Shown piece after piece: positions 1 to 8,351 of a stretch of DNA of 41,262 nt; within the stretch, counting starts at the first letter, position 1, and every line of letters starts with the position of its first letter. Position numbers and translations under genes: made by a program. Source of the DNA: CAZPUI01 sp964415525 (GTDB lineage Bacteria; Acidobacteriota; Holophagae; Holophagales; Holophagaceae). Under the pieces are notes generated by a model. It was not told the DNA's origin. It saw nothing but the letters and a program-made list of their open reading frames with translations, and did not search any database. Location of the stretch: the NCBI GenBank assembly GCA_964415525.1, contig CAYQAS010000029.1, positions 1 through 41,262 of the forward strand. The letters are read 5' to 3'.

Positions 1-429
1 CCCGCCTGCAAGACCGGCGACCTGAAGGTGCTCATCGTGAGCAAAGTTGCCAACTTCGCCATCGACCTGCCGGACGCGAGCGTCGCCATCATGGTCAGCG
101 GCACCTTCGGCTCCAGGCAGGAAGAGGCCCTGCGCCCGGGGCGCATCCTGCGGCCCAAAAACATCCCCACAGCGGCGAAGCCAAGTCCTACGCCTCCCGA
201 GCAGGACAAGGCCCCCGTGGGGCCTTGGATGGGCGTCGGACGAAACCTCTCCTTCTTCTACAGCCTCGTCAGCCGCGAGACGAGCGAGCAGGAGTTCGCC
301 CGCAACCGGCAGCTCTTCCTCACCGAACAGGGCTACCGCTACCTCATCGAGAGCCGATTCTTCGACGAGCAGGGCTGCCTCAGCGAACCTCGGGTGTGGC
401 GCCAGCTCCTGGAGGAGACGGCGGAATAG
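1..429 (+). CDS. XPB/Ssl2-type DNA repair helicase, C-terminal end (partial)
   Basis: The reading frame is open from base 1, so only the last 142 residues are present. The segment matches the second RecA-like domain of bacterial XPB-type superfamily 2 helicases, which unwind DNA with ATP. Visible landmarks are VLIVSKVANFAIDLPDA (motif V region), the stretch around ILRPK (motif VI region) and the family-typical tail with FYSLVSRET followed by LFLTEQGYRY. The motif VI core usually reads QRLGRILRP, but here it is LRPGRILRP, so the conserved glutamine is a leucine. The 3' end overlaps the convergent small membrane-protein gene by 50 bases. The family call is confident from the conserved tail. Whether the protein is active is uncertain because of the motif VI change and the missing N-terminus. 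Confidence 0.85.
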   Translation, partial: PACKTGDLKVLIVSKVANFAIDLPDASVAIMVSGTFGSRQEEALRPGRILRPKNIPTAAKPSPTPPEQDKAPVGPWMGVGRNLSFFYSLVSRETSEQEFARNRQLFLTEQGYRYLIESRFFDEQGCLSEPRVWRQLLEETAE

Positions 430-685
430 ATCGGCGCGTGGCGATGCCCACCGCCAGGGTCCAGCTCGGCACCAATTCCACGAAAGGAATGAACTCCGCC
501 ACAACGGTGGGGAGGAACGCCCAGTGCCAGCCCAGCAATCGCCAGAGGACGACCATCAGCGCGAGGTCGAGGACATTGTTGGCCAGGCTCGAGAGTCCCA
601 AGGTCGGCAGAAAGAGCCCGATCTGGAGCGCATCCACGACGATGGCGAGGATCCAGGCGGCGCGGCGGCGAGCGGTGGGCGACAT
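380..685 (-). CDS. small integral membrane protein, function unknown
   Basis: A 101-residue protein. Its first 80 residues are strongly hydrophobic and contain about three candidate membrane segments: one near residues 10-30 after an arginine-rich start (MSPTARRRAAW, positive-inside), a second around 35-52 and a third around 55-80. The C-terminal 20 residues are polar and proline-rich; they lie in the overlap with the convergent helicase gene, so the true end may be less conserved. I do not recognise a family. No strong Shine-Dalgarno sequence is visible before the ATG. It is divergent from pilT, with about 95 bases between the two starts. The call rests on the hydropathy pattern and on the gap it fills between two real genes. 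Confidence 0.55.
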   Translation of the reverse strand: MSPTARRRAAWILAIVVDALQIGLFLPTLGLSSLANNVLDLALMVVLWRLLGWHWAFLPTVVAEFIPFVELVPSWTLAVGIATRRSIPPSPPGAGATPEVR

Positions 686-780
686 GGGCCCAGGATCCCG
701 CCTCGGGCACCGCAGAACAAGCTGGGATGGAACATCCGGGACGCTTGCCCCACCCCTTTCGTGAACCTACTGGAGATCCC

Positions 781-1923
781 ATGGCCCTCATCGAACAGGA
801 CCTCGACCGCATCGTCGCCCAACTCAACGGGAGCGCGACGGAATCCCCCGTGGAGGCCGCCTCCGGCAGCAGCGATGGCCTGGATGCCCTGCTGGCGGAA
901 GGTGTGCGGCGAAACGCTTCGGACCTCCTGCTGATCGCGGGGGCGCCGCCCATCCTGCGCATCGCTGGAAAGTTGCAGCCCCTGCCGGATGCGGTACTGG
1001 ATGAAGAAGACACCCGCCGCCTGCTGCTGCCCCTGCTCACCTCACGTCACCTGCAGGACTACCAGCGGGACCAGACGGTGGACTTCTGCTTCACCCGCAG
1101 CGGCATCGGCCGCTTCCGCGCCAACCTGCACCAGCAGCGGGGCACCATGGCCGGGAGCCTGCGCATCCTCCCCAGCCGCATCCCGACGCTGGACAGCCTG
1201 CACCTGCCGCCGGGGCTCCGCCGCCTCACCGAAGCGCGCCAGGGCCTGGTGCTCGTCACCGGCGCCACTGGCAGCGGCAAGAGCAGCACGCTGGCGGCCC
1301 TCATCGACCTCATCAACACCCACCGTCGCGACCACATCGTGACCATCGAAGACCCGGTGGAATACGTCCACACGAACCGCCAAGCCTACGTCGAGCACAT
1401 CGAGATCGGGCGAGACGCCAAAGACTTCGCGGGTTCCCTGCGCAGCCTGCTGCGTCAGACCCCGGACGTCGTGCTCGTCGGTGAGATGCGGGATGCCGAG
1501 ACCATGGCCACGGCCCTGACGGCGGCAGAGACGGGACACCTCGTCCTGTCGACCCTGCACACCAACGACGCCTCCCAGACCGTCTCCCGCATCCTGGATT
1601 CCTTCCCCAACGGCAACCAGAACCAGATCCGACAGCAGCTGTCCCTGGCCCTCCTCGCCATCGTCTCCCAGCAGCTGGTGCCCACGGCGGATGGCCTGGG
1701 TCGCTGGCCCGCGGTGGAATACCTCGTCGCCAACGCTCCCATCCGCAACCTCATCCGCAAGGGCGACGACCACATGCTCTACACGACCCTCTCCACGGGC
1801 GGCGCCGATGGCATGCACACCATGGAGCAGCACCTCGCCGACCTCGTCCGTGCGGGCCGCATCAGCCGGGACATCGCCCTGAGCCATGCCTTCCGTGCCG
1901 AGGAACTGCGCCGGTATCTCTGA
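781..1923 (+). CDS. pilT: type IV pilus retraction ATPase PilT
   Basis: A 380-residue hexameric secretion ATPase that powers type IV pilus retraction at the inner face of the cytoplasmic membrane. The Walker A motif GATGSGKSST starts at residue 161. The Walker B/Asp-box region reads VVLVGEMRDAET, with its glutamate at 235, followed by the His-box region GHLVLSTLHTND. The C-terminal APIRNLIR motif is the AIRNLIRE-type signature needed for retraction and favours PilT over PilB. The ATG at 781 is chosen because GGAG lies 8-12 bases upstream and the product then begins MALIEQDLDRIV; an upstream in-frame ATG at 727 would add 18 unlikely residues. It is a single gene with no other pilus genes in the window. 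The chemotaxis cluster at the far end could be a functional partner, but that is inference. Confidence 0.93.
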   Translation: MALIEQDLDRIVAQLNGSATESPVEAASGSSDGLDALLAEGVRRNASDLLLIAGAPPILRIAGKLQPLPDAVLDEEDTRRLLLPLLTSRHLQDYQRDQTVDFCFTRSGIGRFRANLHQQRGTMAGSLRILPSRIPTLDSLHLPPGLRRLTEARQGLVLVTGATGSGKSSTLAALIDLINTHRRDHIVTIEDPVEYVHTNRQAYVEHIEIGRDAKDFAGSLRSLLRQTPDVVLVGEMRDAETMATALTAAETGHLVLSTLHTNDASQTVSRILDSFPNGNQNQIRQQLSLALLAIVSQQLVPTADGLGRWPAVEYLVANAPIRNLIRKGDDHMLYTTLSTGGADGMHTMEQHLADLVRAGRISRDIALSHAFRAEELRRYL

Positions 1924-2047
1924 TGGTTTACAACACGCATGGCCCGCCCCTCCACACGCTGAAATTCAAGAACCTTGCTTGACGTGTGTTGGAAACCTAC
2001 CTCGAAATGAGAGCTTCTGCCGACACATCAGGCGGAGCGGGGGAGCC

Positions 2048-5000
2048 ATGGGACGGGCAGGTCTGACGCTGGTGGGAATGCTGCTCACAGGAGGCGCTAT
2101 CCTCCAGGCTCAAGCGCCCACCGGGCGGGCGTGGGAACAGGAGCAGAACCTCAGCCTGGGCAAGCTTTCCCACCGCGCCACCTTCACGCCCTTTCCGGAT
2201 GCGGCCTCCGCCCGAGCCGTGGACCGCACGGCGAGCCCGCTCTGGATGAGCCTCGACGGGCCCTGGGCCTTCCACTGGGTGAAGCATCCGGACGAGCGCC
2301 CGCGGGAGTTCTGGAAGCCCACCTTCGATGTGTCTGGCTGGAAGACGATCCCCGTGCCGTCCAACTGGCAGCTCCAGGGCTACGACGTGCCGGTGTATGC
2401 CAATCAGCCCTACCTGTTCCAGAAGGACTGGCCGCGGGTGATGTCAGAGCCCCCCAAGCACTTCACGGCTTTCGAGCACCGAAACCCCGTGGGTTCGTAC
2501 CGGCGCAGCTTCGAGGTGCCCGCGGGTTGGGCCGGACGCGACGTCCACCTCGCGTTCGACGGCGTGGACAGCTTCTTCCACCTCTGGATCAACGGCCGCT
2601 ACGTCGGCTTCAGCAAGGACAGCCGCAGCCCGGCCCGCTTCGACATCACGCCCTTCCTGCAGCCCGGCGCGAACACCGTGGCGGTGGAGGTCTACCGCTT
2701 CTCCGACGGTTCGTACCTCGAGTGCCAGGACATGTGGCGCCTCTCAGGCATCTTCCGGAGCGTGCAGCTGGAAGCCCGCGCCAAGACCCGCCTGCGGGAT
2801 ATCTTCGCCACGCCGAAACAGGATGAGCAAGGCGCCTGGTCCCTCGACCTCCGCGGCGAAGTGGAAGGCGCGGCGCATGCCGCCACCCTGGTGACCCGGC
2901 TACTGGATGAGGCTGGACAGACGGTGACTGAGACCCGCCAGCCCGCCTCCCAACTCACTCAGGGCTTCAGCCTGGGCGTGAACTCACCGAAGCTCTGGAG
3001 CGCCGAGACGCCGAACCTCTATACCCTCGTGTTGGATCTCCTCGGCCCCGATGGCAAGACCCTCGAGGCCACAGCCCTGCGGGTGGGCTTCCGCACCGTG
3101 GCGATCCGGGACGGCGTCTTCCTCGTGAACGGCCAGCCCGTGAAGCTCAAGGGCGTGAACCGCCACGAGAACGGCCCGGAAACGGGCCACGCCGTGACGC
3201 GGGAAGAGATGGAACGGGACATCCGCCTCATGAAGCAGGCGAACGTCAATCACGTCCGCACCTCGCACTACCCCAATGATCCTTACTGGTATGACCTCTG
3301 CGACCATCACGGCATCTATGTGCTGGACGAGGCCAACATCGAGAGCCACGGCTATGGCTACGGCAAGGACAGCCTGAGCCATCCGAAGGCCTGGGAGCCC
3401 GCCCACGTGGATCGCGTGATGGCCATGGTGGAGCGCAACAAGAACCATCCCAGCGTGGTGGTCTGGAGCCTCGGTAATGAGGCGGGACCTGGGAAGAACT
3501 TCGAAGCCGCCCACGCCGCCCTCAAGGCCCGGGATACGTCGCGTCCGACCCACTACGAGCGCAACAACGCCATCGTCGATTTGGGCAGCAACCAGTACCC
3601 GGACATCCAGTGGACCCAGGCCGCCGCAAAGGGCCTTCCGGGGCTGAAGTATCCGTTCTATCTGAGCGAATACGCCCACATCATGAACAACGCCCTGGGC
3701 AACCTAGCGGACTACTGGGATGCCATCCGCTCCAGCGACAAGCTCCTGGGGGCGGCCATCTGGGAGTGGTGCGACCAGGGCCTCTACAAGGCCGATGCGA
3801 AGGGAAACCGCTTCGTGGCCTACGGCGGCGACTTCGGCGATCAGCCCAACGACGGCCTCTTCATCGTGAAGGGCGTCGTGTTCGCTGACCGCACGCCCAA
3901 GCCGCTCTATCACGAGGTGGGCAAGGTCTATCAGGATGTCGCCGTGACGGCGCCGGAGCCCGCACGGCCCGGGCGCATCGAGGTGTTCAACCGCTTCTTC
4001 TTCCGGGATCTGGCGGGAGTGGAGCTCACCTGGTCCGTCACCGAGGATGGCCGTGAGATTGACAGCGGGTGTCAGCCCGCACCCAACCTGGGCCCTCGAT
4101 CCCGCATCACCCTCGATCTGCCCATGAAGCCGCTGCCCACAACACCGGGCGCAGAGATCCATCTACGGGTCGGTTTCCGCCTGAAGACCGCCACGAGCTG
4201 GGCGCCCGCGGGCTTCGAGATCGCCCGGGAGCAGGTGCTGCTCCGCACGACGCCACGCCAGCTGCTGGCCGTGCCGGGCAAGGCGAGCCTGAAGGGCCGC
4301 ACGGCCACCGCGGGCGCGGTCACGGCGACCTTCGGCCCGGTGAACGGCGGCCTCGCGAGCCTCAGCATCCAGGGCCGCCCGGTCTTCATCCAGGCCCCCA
4401 GCCTGGACCTGTTCCGCTGCCCCGTGAACAACGACATCTGGACCGCGAGCCGCTGGTTCGACCAGGGCCTGCATGACCTCACGCACACCGTGAAGCAGCT
4501 CAAGGTCCGCCAGGAAGGCGCCGTGGTGCGCGCCGTGGCGGACGTGGAGAGCCGTGGAAAACGGGCCTCCATCGGCGATCTGGGCCGGGCCGAGGGCTGG
4601 ACCGTCACGCCGAAGGAAGGCGTGCCGGAGCTGACGGTGGCCTCCACCTGGACCTGGACCGTGTTCGGGGACGGCAGCGTGTCCTGCCAAGTGCTGGTGC
4701 GCCCCGAGGGACCGGCGCTGCCGCTGCCCAAGGTGGGCGTGGCCATGGCCCTGCCCGCCACTTTCGATCGCTTCGAGACCTTCGCCCGGGGCCCCTTCGA
4801 GAACTTCGCCGATCGCAAGACCGGCGCCTTCCTGGGGCGCTGGCGCGGGACGGTGAAGGAGCAGCTGGTGCCCTACGCCAAGCCCCAGGACATGGCGAAC
4901 CGCGAAGACACCCGCTGGCTGGCCCTCCAGGGGGCCACAGGTGCAGTCCTGCTGGTGGTGCCCGACCAGCCCATGGGCGCCACGATCCTGCCCTGGACGC

Positions 5001-5872
5001 CGCTCCAGCTCTTCGCCGCCCGGCATCCCCACGAGCTGCCCCCCTCGGGTGACACACGGGTCAGCCTCGCTGCAGCCAGCCTCGGCCTCGGCGGCGCCAG
5101 CTGCGGACCCATCCCCATGGAGCGCGACATTCCCCGTTCCAACCGGAACTACACCTTCGGCTTCACGCTGCGACCGCTGACGGAAGGCGCCGATCCCGGC
5201 CCCGCCGCGAGTATCGCGCCTCCTTCCGTAGCCCCCATCGATGCGAAACGCGTGAAGGGTGGGGTGCAGTTCGCCTGCACCACCCCCGGCGCCCACATCG
5301 AGGCCCGCCTCAGGAAAGGGCCCTGGATGCCGGTTCCCGCCTCCGGCCTCCTGCCCGCCCCCAAGGGCGCCTTCACCCTGAGCGTGCGTGCCACCCAGAC
5401 CGGCCTCCTGCCCCAGCCCGCCCGCGTGCAAGTCTTTGCCCCAGAACCGGAGCGCGTTCCCCTCAAGGTGATTTACGCCAGCTCCCAGGAATTCGGGGAT
5501 GGCGACGCGGCGAATCTGGTGGATGGCGATCCCGACACGATCTGGCACTCCGCCTACGGCGTCACCGTGACCAAGCACCCACACACCGTGGACTTCGACA
5601 TGGGGTCGACGCGGAAGGTGGAGGGCTTTGCCCTGCTGCCCCGCCAGGACGGCGTGAATGGCCGCATTCGCGACTATGCCCTTGCCGTGAGCCTGGATGA
5701 TCAAACCTGGATCGAGGCGGCCCGCGGACGGTTCCCCGACAGCGCAGACCGCCAAGTGGTGCGGCTTCCCAAGCCTGCGCAGGCCCGCTATCTGCGCCTC
5801 ACCGCCCTGAGCGAACAGCGGCGCCAGGACTACGCCAGCGCGGCGGAGTTCGAGGTGCTCGTGGGGAAGTGA
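2048..5872 (+). CDS. secreted GH2 beta-galactosidase (LacZ-like) with C-terminal F5/8 type C domain
   Basis: A 1,274-residue exported glycosidase predicted to hydrolyse terminal beta-galactosides from oligo- or polysaccharides. Order of parts: signal peptide (residues 1 to about 23, ending AQA), GH2 sugar-binding domain (about 45-225), Ig-like domain, TIM barrel (about 335-620), beta-galactosidase small-chain domain (about 750-1040), a linker, and a discoidin/F5-8C-like module (about 1140-1274). The acid/base glutamate is E478 in WSLGNEAG and the nucleophile E541 in YLSEYAHIMNN, matching E461 and E537 of E. coli LacZ. The start at 2048 has a purine-rich GCGGAGCGGGGGAG ribosome site; the longer frame from 1886 overlaps pilT and would bury the signal peptide. 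Its stop abuts the convergent neighbour with no gap. Together with the fucosidase operon further on, it suggests external glycan use. Confidence 0.93.
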   Translation: MGRAGLTLVGMLLTGGAILQAQAPTGRAWEQEQNLSLGKLSHRATFTPFPDAASARAVDRTASPLWMSLDGPWAFHWVKHPDERPREFWKPTFDVSGWKTIPVPSNWQLQGYDVPVYANQPYLFQKDWPRVMSEPPKHFTAFEHRNPVGSYRRSFEVPAGWAGRDVHLAFDGVDSFFHLWINGRYVGFSKDSRSPARFDITPFLQPGANTVAVEVYRFSDGSYLECQDMWRLSGIFRSVQLEARAKTRLRDIFATPKQDEQGAWSLDLRGEVEGAAHAATLVTRLLDEAGQTVTETRQPASQLTQGFSLGVNSPKLWSAETPNLYTLVLDLLGPDGKTLEATALRVGFRTVAIRDGVFLVNGQPVKLKGVNRHENGPETGHAVTREEMERDIRLMKQANVNHVRTSHYPNDPYWYDLCDHHGIYVLDEANIESHGYGYGKDSLSHPKAWEPAHVDRVMAMVERNKNHPSVVVWSLGNEAGPGKNFEAAHAALKARDTSRPTHYERNNAIVDLGSNQYPDIQWTQAAAKGLPGLKYPFYLSEYAHIMNNALGNLADYWDAIRSSDKLLGAAIWEWCDQGLYKADAKGNRFVAYGGDFGDQPNDGLFIVKGVVFADRTPKPLYHEVGKVYQDVAVTAPEPARPGRIEVFNRFFFRDLAGVELTWSVTEDGREIDSGCQPAPNLGPRSRITLDLPMKPLPTTPGAEIHLRVGFRLKTATSWAPAGFEIAREQVLLRTTPRQLLAVPGKASLKGRTATAGAVTATFGPVNGGLASLSIQGRPVFIQAPSLDLFRCPVNNDIWTASRWFDQGLHDLTHTVKQLKVRQEGAVVRAVADVESRGKRASIGDLGRAEGWTVTPKEGVPELTVASTWTWTVFGDGSVSCQVLVRPEGPALPLPKVGVAMALPATFDRFETFARGPFENFADRKTGAFLGRWRGTVKEQLVPYAKPQDMANREDTRWLALQGATGAVLLVVPDQPMGATILPWTPLQLFAARHPHELPPSGDTRVSLAAASLGLGGASCGPIPMERDIPRSNRNYTFGFTLRPLTEGADPGPAASIAPPSVAPIDAKRVKGGVQFACTTPGAHIEARLRKGPWMPVPASGLLPAPKGAFTLSVRATQTGLLPQPARVQVFAPEPERVPLKVIYASSQEFGDGDAANLVDGDPDTIWHSAYGVTVTKHPHTVDFDMGSTRKVEGFALLPRQDGVNGRIRDYALAVSLDDQTWIEAARGRFPDSADRQVVRLPKPAQARYLRLTALSEQRRQDYASAAEFEVLVGK

Positions 5873-6961
5873 TCAGGCGGGCGTCAGCGTGACCACCAGG
5901 GCGACGGCCGAATCCGCCAGCGCCTCCATGGAGATCGTGCCGAAAGCCTCCAGCAGCCAGCCTTCCGGCAGCTCCAGCCCCGCGACGCGGAAAAACCCGG
6001 AGGCGGCGAAGACCAGCACCAGACCGCCTTCGGGCGCGTGAAACGTCCCGCCCTCTGTGACCTGCAGGTCGTGCCGCCACGCCTCGCGCCGGGTGATGAC
6101 GTTGAAGTCCCTGCAAGGACCGCCCCGCAAGGTTCCGGTGGTGTCCCAATCGCCGGAGAAGCGCACGGGCTCGAAGGGGCGGGCCATGGCGGCTTGACCA
6201 TGGGCGCCGTGATCGAGGTCCATGCCCTCTCCCTCCAGCAGCAGGAGCGTGCGGTCGCAGCCCTCGAAGCGGGAAAAAGGGCCCGAACTGGCGACCTGGG
6301 CGGCGCTGAGACGCCATCCAAAGGCGTCGCTCACTGTGGCGCCCTCCGGCGCGATGGCGAGCTCCGTGGTGACCCCGCCGCCATTCCTCCAGGGCGTGGT
6401 GCGGAAGGCCTCTGGGCCGCGTAGGCGCAGGTAGGGGTCCACCTGGGCGCGGAAGGATGCAGGATCTGCCAGGAAGGCCGCGCGATCGATGACGGGATTC
6501 GGTCCTTCGGCGCGGTCCAGCGCAAGCACGCCATCCAGGTGATCCAGTTCGTGCTGGAGCAGTTCCGCGAAGGCGGGATCATGGATCTCACGGACGCGCT
6601 CGAGCCCTTCCAGGTCCGTCCACCGCAGGGTCAGGCCGAGGTGGCGCCGCACCCGCACCAGCAGATCGGGAAAGCACATGCAGTCGTCCCAGAGGGTGAA
6701 GCTCTCGGCACGGGCGGCGGTGATTTCTGGGTTCACCAGCACGTCGGTGCGTCCGTCCATACGCACTGCAATGAAACGCTTCGAGATGCCGATCTGGGGC
6801 GCCGCGATGCCGCGCCCGAATCCATGGGCCGCGCGGAACGCCTCCAGGGCCGCCACCAGCCGCTCTGCTTCGTGGCGAAAGGCGGGCTCGCGAACGTCTT
6901 CGACGGGGGCGCAGGTTACCCCCAGGCGTGGATCTCCCAAGGTCAGAACGGCATCACTCAT
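5873..6961 (-). CDS. peptide-deformylase-like domain fused to HutD/Ves domain
   Basis: A 362-residue protein in one uninterrupted frame. Residues 1 to about 178 are a peptide-deformylase-like domain: motif 1 is GRGIAAPQIG (50-58), motif 2 is reduced to DDCMCFPD with presumed metal ligand C94, and motif 3 is QHELDH with H137, E138 and H141. Classical deformylases have EGCLS at motif 2; the DCM-FPD form marks a divergent subgroup. Residues about 185-362 are a cupin-like HutD/Ves domain beginning FRTTPWRNGGGVTTE, the family signature. HutD is tied to histidine degradation and has been proposed to buffer N-formylglutamate. A deformylase fused to it suggests a formyl-amino-acid or formyl-peptide substrate, which is inference. 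The ATG at 6961 follows GTGAGG with good spacing. No hut genes are nearby. Confidence 0.85.
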   Translation of the reverse strand: MSDAVLTLGDPRLGVTCAPVEDVREPAFRHEAERLVAALEAFRAAHGFGRGIAAPQIGISKRFIAVRMDGRTDVLVNPEITAARAESFTLWDDCMCFPDLLVRVRRHLGLTLRWTDLEGLERVREIHDPAFAELLQHELDHLDGVLALDRAEGPNPVIDRAAFLADPASFRAQVDPYLRLRGPEAFRTTPWRNGGGVTTELAIAPEGATVSDAFGWRLSAAQVASSGPFSRFEGCDRTLLLLEGEGMDLDHGAHGQAAMARPFEPVRFSGDWDTTGTLRGGPCRDFNVITRREAWRHDLQVTEGGTFHAPEGGLVLVFAASGFFRVAGLELPEGWLLEAFGTISMEALADSAVALVVTLTPA

Positions 6962-7036
6962 CAGAACCTCACGCCCGTCAGTTTCCCATGCCCGGCCTTG
7001 GGCCTGAACCGGCACCGGTGGTCTAATGGAAACTCA

Positions 7037-7085
7037 CGTGAGGGCGACCGTCTCGTATCTGCCTGCTGGCTGATGGCGCCTTCGT
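7037..7085 (+). promoter_or_regulatory. possible fluoride (crcB-motif) riboswitch, weak match
   Basis: Just upstream of the CLC channel gene, the 3' half resembles the crcB motif: a GCC-TGCT-GGC hairpin (7061-7070), then TGATGG and CGCCTTC. The bases GGGCG at 7042-7046 can pair with CGCCT at 7078-7082, as P1 should. CGTGA (7037-7041) can pair with TCTCG (7051-7055) at four of five positions, as the pseudoknot should. Against it, the normally conserved AAAC before the hairpin is absent and four extra bases follow P1. A perfect 10-bp palindrome, CTCACGTGAG (7033-7042), offers an alternative fold. An Rfam RF01734 covariance search would settle this. Confidence 0.25.
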
Positions 7086-7103
7086 TGAGCCGAGGGAGGC
7101 TGC

Positions 7104-8330
7104 ATGTCCGACGTGCGTCGGAGGCTGAGGTGGACGGTCTGGGACCTGGGCATGGGGTCCGCGGTGGGCGTGCTCTCCGGTGCGGCCTCGGCACTGTTCC
7201 TCTTCCTCCTGGAGCGCGTCATCGTCTTGCGCACTTCGCACCTCTGGCTGATCGGCTTGCTGCCGGTCTTCGGCGTGATGTCGGCCTGGCTCTACACGCG
7301 GTTCGGCAAGACCTCTGAGGGCGGCTCCGCCCTCATCCTCGACGAGGTGATCGAGTTCCAGGGTCGCGTACCCACCCGCATGGCGCCCCTGGTCCTTATC
7401 GGCACCCTGCTCACCCACCTCGGCGGCGGCTCCGCGGGGCGCGAAGGCACGGCGGTGCAGATGGGCGCCAGCCTCGCCCGCACGCTCGGAAAGCTGCCCT
7501 GGCGCGGGTTGAGGCTCACCCGATCCCGGCAGCGGCTGCTGCTCATGGCGGGCGTCTCCGCGGGCTTCGGCTCGCTCTTTGGGACGCCTGTGGCTGGAGC
7601 CATCTTCGGCATGGAAGTCATTGCCATGGGCAAGATGCACTACGAGGGCCTGCTGGTATGCGGCGCCGCGAGCGTCGTGGGGAATCTGGTCTGCCGCGGC
7701 CTCGGCGCCCATCACACGACCTTCCAGGTCACGGCCCTGGCGCTTTCCTGGCCGCTGGTGCTCAAGCTGCTAGCCTTCGCCCTGCCGGTGGCCCTGGTGG
7801 CCGGGGGGTTCTCCGAGCTGACCCACGGCCTCGCCCGCTGGACCAAGACGCGGCTGTCGAATCCCTATGTCCGTGCTGCCGCCGGCGGTGTCGCCGTGAT
7901 CGCGCTGGCCCTGGCCTTCCGCACCACGGACTACCTGAACCTTGGCACCGTCTGGCTCCCGCGGATCTTCGAGGCGGGCGCCCCGATTCCGCCCTGGGCC
8001 TTCGCCGTGAAGTTCCTCTTCACCGCCATCACCCTCGGCTTCGGCTTCAAGGGCGGCGAGGTCACGCCCCTCTTCGCCATCGGCGCCCTGCTGGGAGCCG
8101 CTGCGGCCCCGCTCCTGGGCCTCCCCATCCCTTTCCTGGCGGCGGTGGGCTTCATCGCCCTCTTCGCCGCCGCCAGCAACACACCGATCGCCTCGACCCT
8201 CATGGGCATCGAGCTCTTCGGTGCCGCCTTCACCGCGCCGCTGGCGGTGACCTGCTTCCTCGCCTACATCCTGGTGGGGCATCGGGGCATCTACGGCGGC
8301 CACCGCGTCCATACCCCCAAAACCTCCTGA
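7104..8330 (+). CDS. CLC-family anion channel, probably fluoride-type (CLC-F/EriC-F-like)
   Basis: A 408-residue polytopic membrane protein of the chloride channel superfamily, with about 10-12 hydrophobic segments. The filter motif GREGTAVQMG begins at residue 112, and GFKGGEVTPLFAIGALLG occurs in the second half. The position that reads GSGIP in chloride channels is GGSALI here (73-78), and the following ILDEVIEFQ and RMAPLV blocks resemble bacterial CLC-F fluoride/proton antiporters rather than chloride channels. CLC-F proteins expel fluoride and often sit under fluoride riboswitches; a weak candidate lies directly upstream. The start has GAGGGAGG 4-12 bases upstream. The next gene begins 21 bases after the stop, so an operon with the NifU-like and GGGtGRT genes is likely, for reasons not obvious. 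Ion specificity is inferred. Confidence 0.85.
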   Translation: MSDVRRRLRWTVWDLGMGSAVGVLSGAASALFLFLLERVIVLRTSHLWLIGLLPVFGVMSAWLYTRFGKTSEGGSALILDEVIEFQGRVPTRMAPLVLIGTLLTHLGGGSAGREGTAVQMGASLARTLGKLPWRGLRLTRSRQRLLLMAGVSAGFGSLFGTPVAGAIFGMEVIAMGKMHYEGLLVCGAASVVGNLVCRGLGAHHTTFQVTALALSWPLVLKLLAFALPVALVAGGFSELTHGLARWTKTRLSNPYVRAAAGGVAVIALALAFRTTDYLNLGTVWLPRIFEAGAPIPPWAFAVKFLFTAITLGFGFKGGEVTPLFAIGALLGAAAAPLLGLPIPFLAAVGFIALFAAASNTPIASTLMGIELFGAAFTAPLAVTCFLAYILVGHRGIYGGHRVHTPKTS

Positions 8331-8351
8331 CCTGAGAAAGGAGCACCCACC

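Noticed and set aside
1886..2047. Upstream extension of the beta-galactosidase frame overlapping pilT
   Set aside because: The extension would place the signal peptide inside the protein, and the ATG at 2048 has a strong ribosome site.
4163..5755. Long minus-strand open frame (530 codons) inside the beta-galactosidase gene
   Set aside because: It is a shadow frame caused by high GC and biased codons; the plus-strand frame has clear GH2 motifs and the minus frame is low-complexity, Gly/His/Ala-rich, with no ribosome site.
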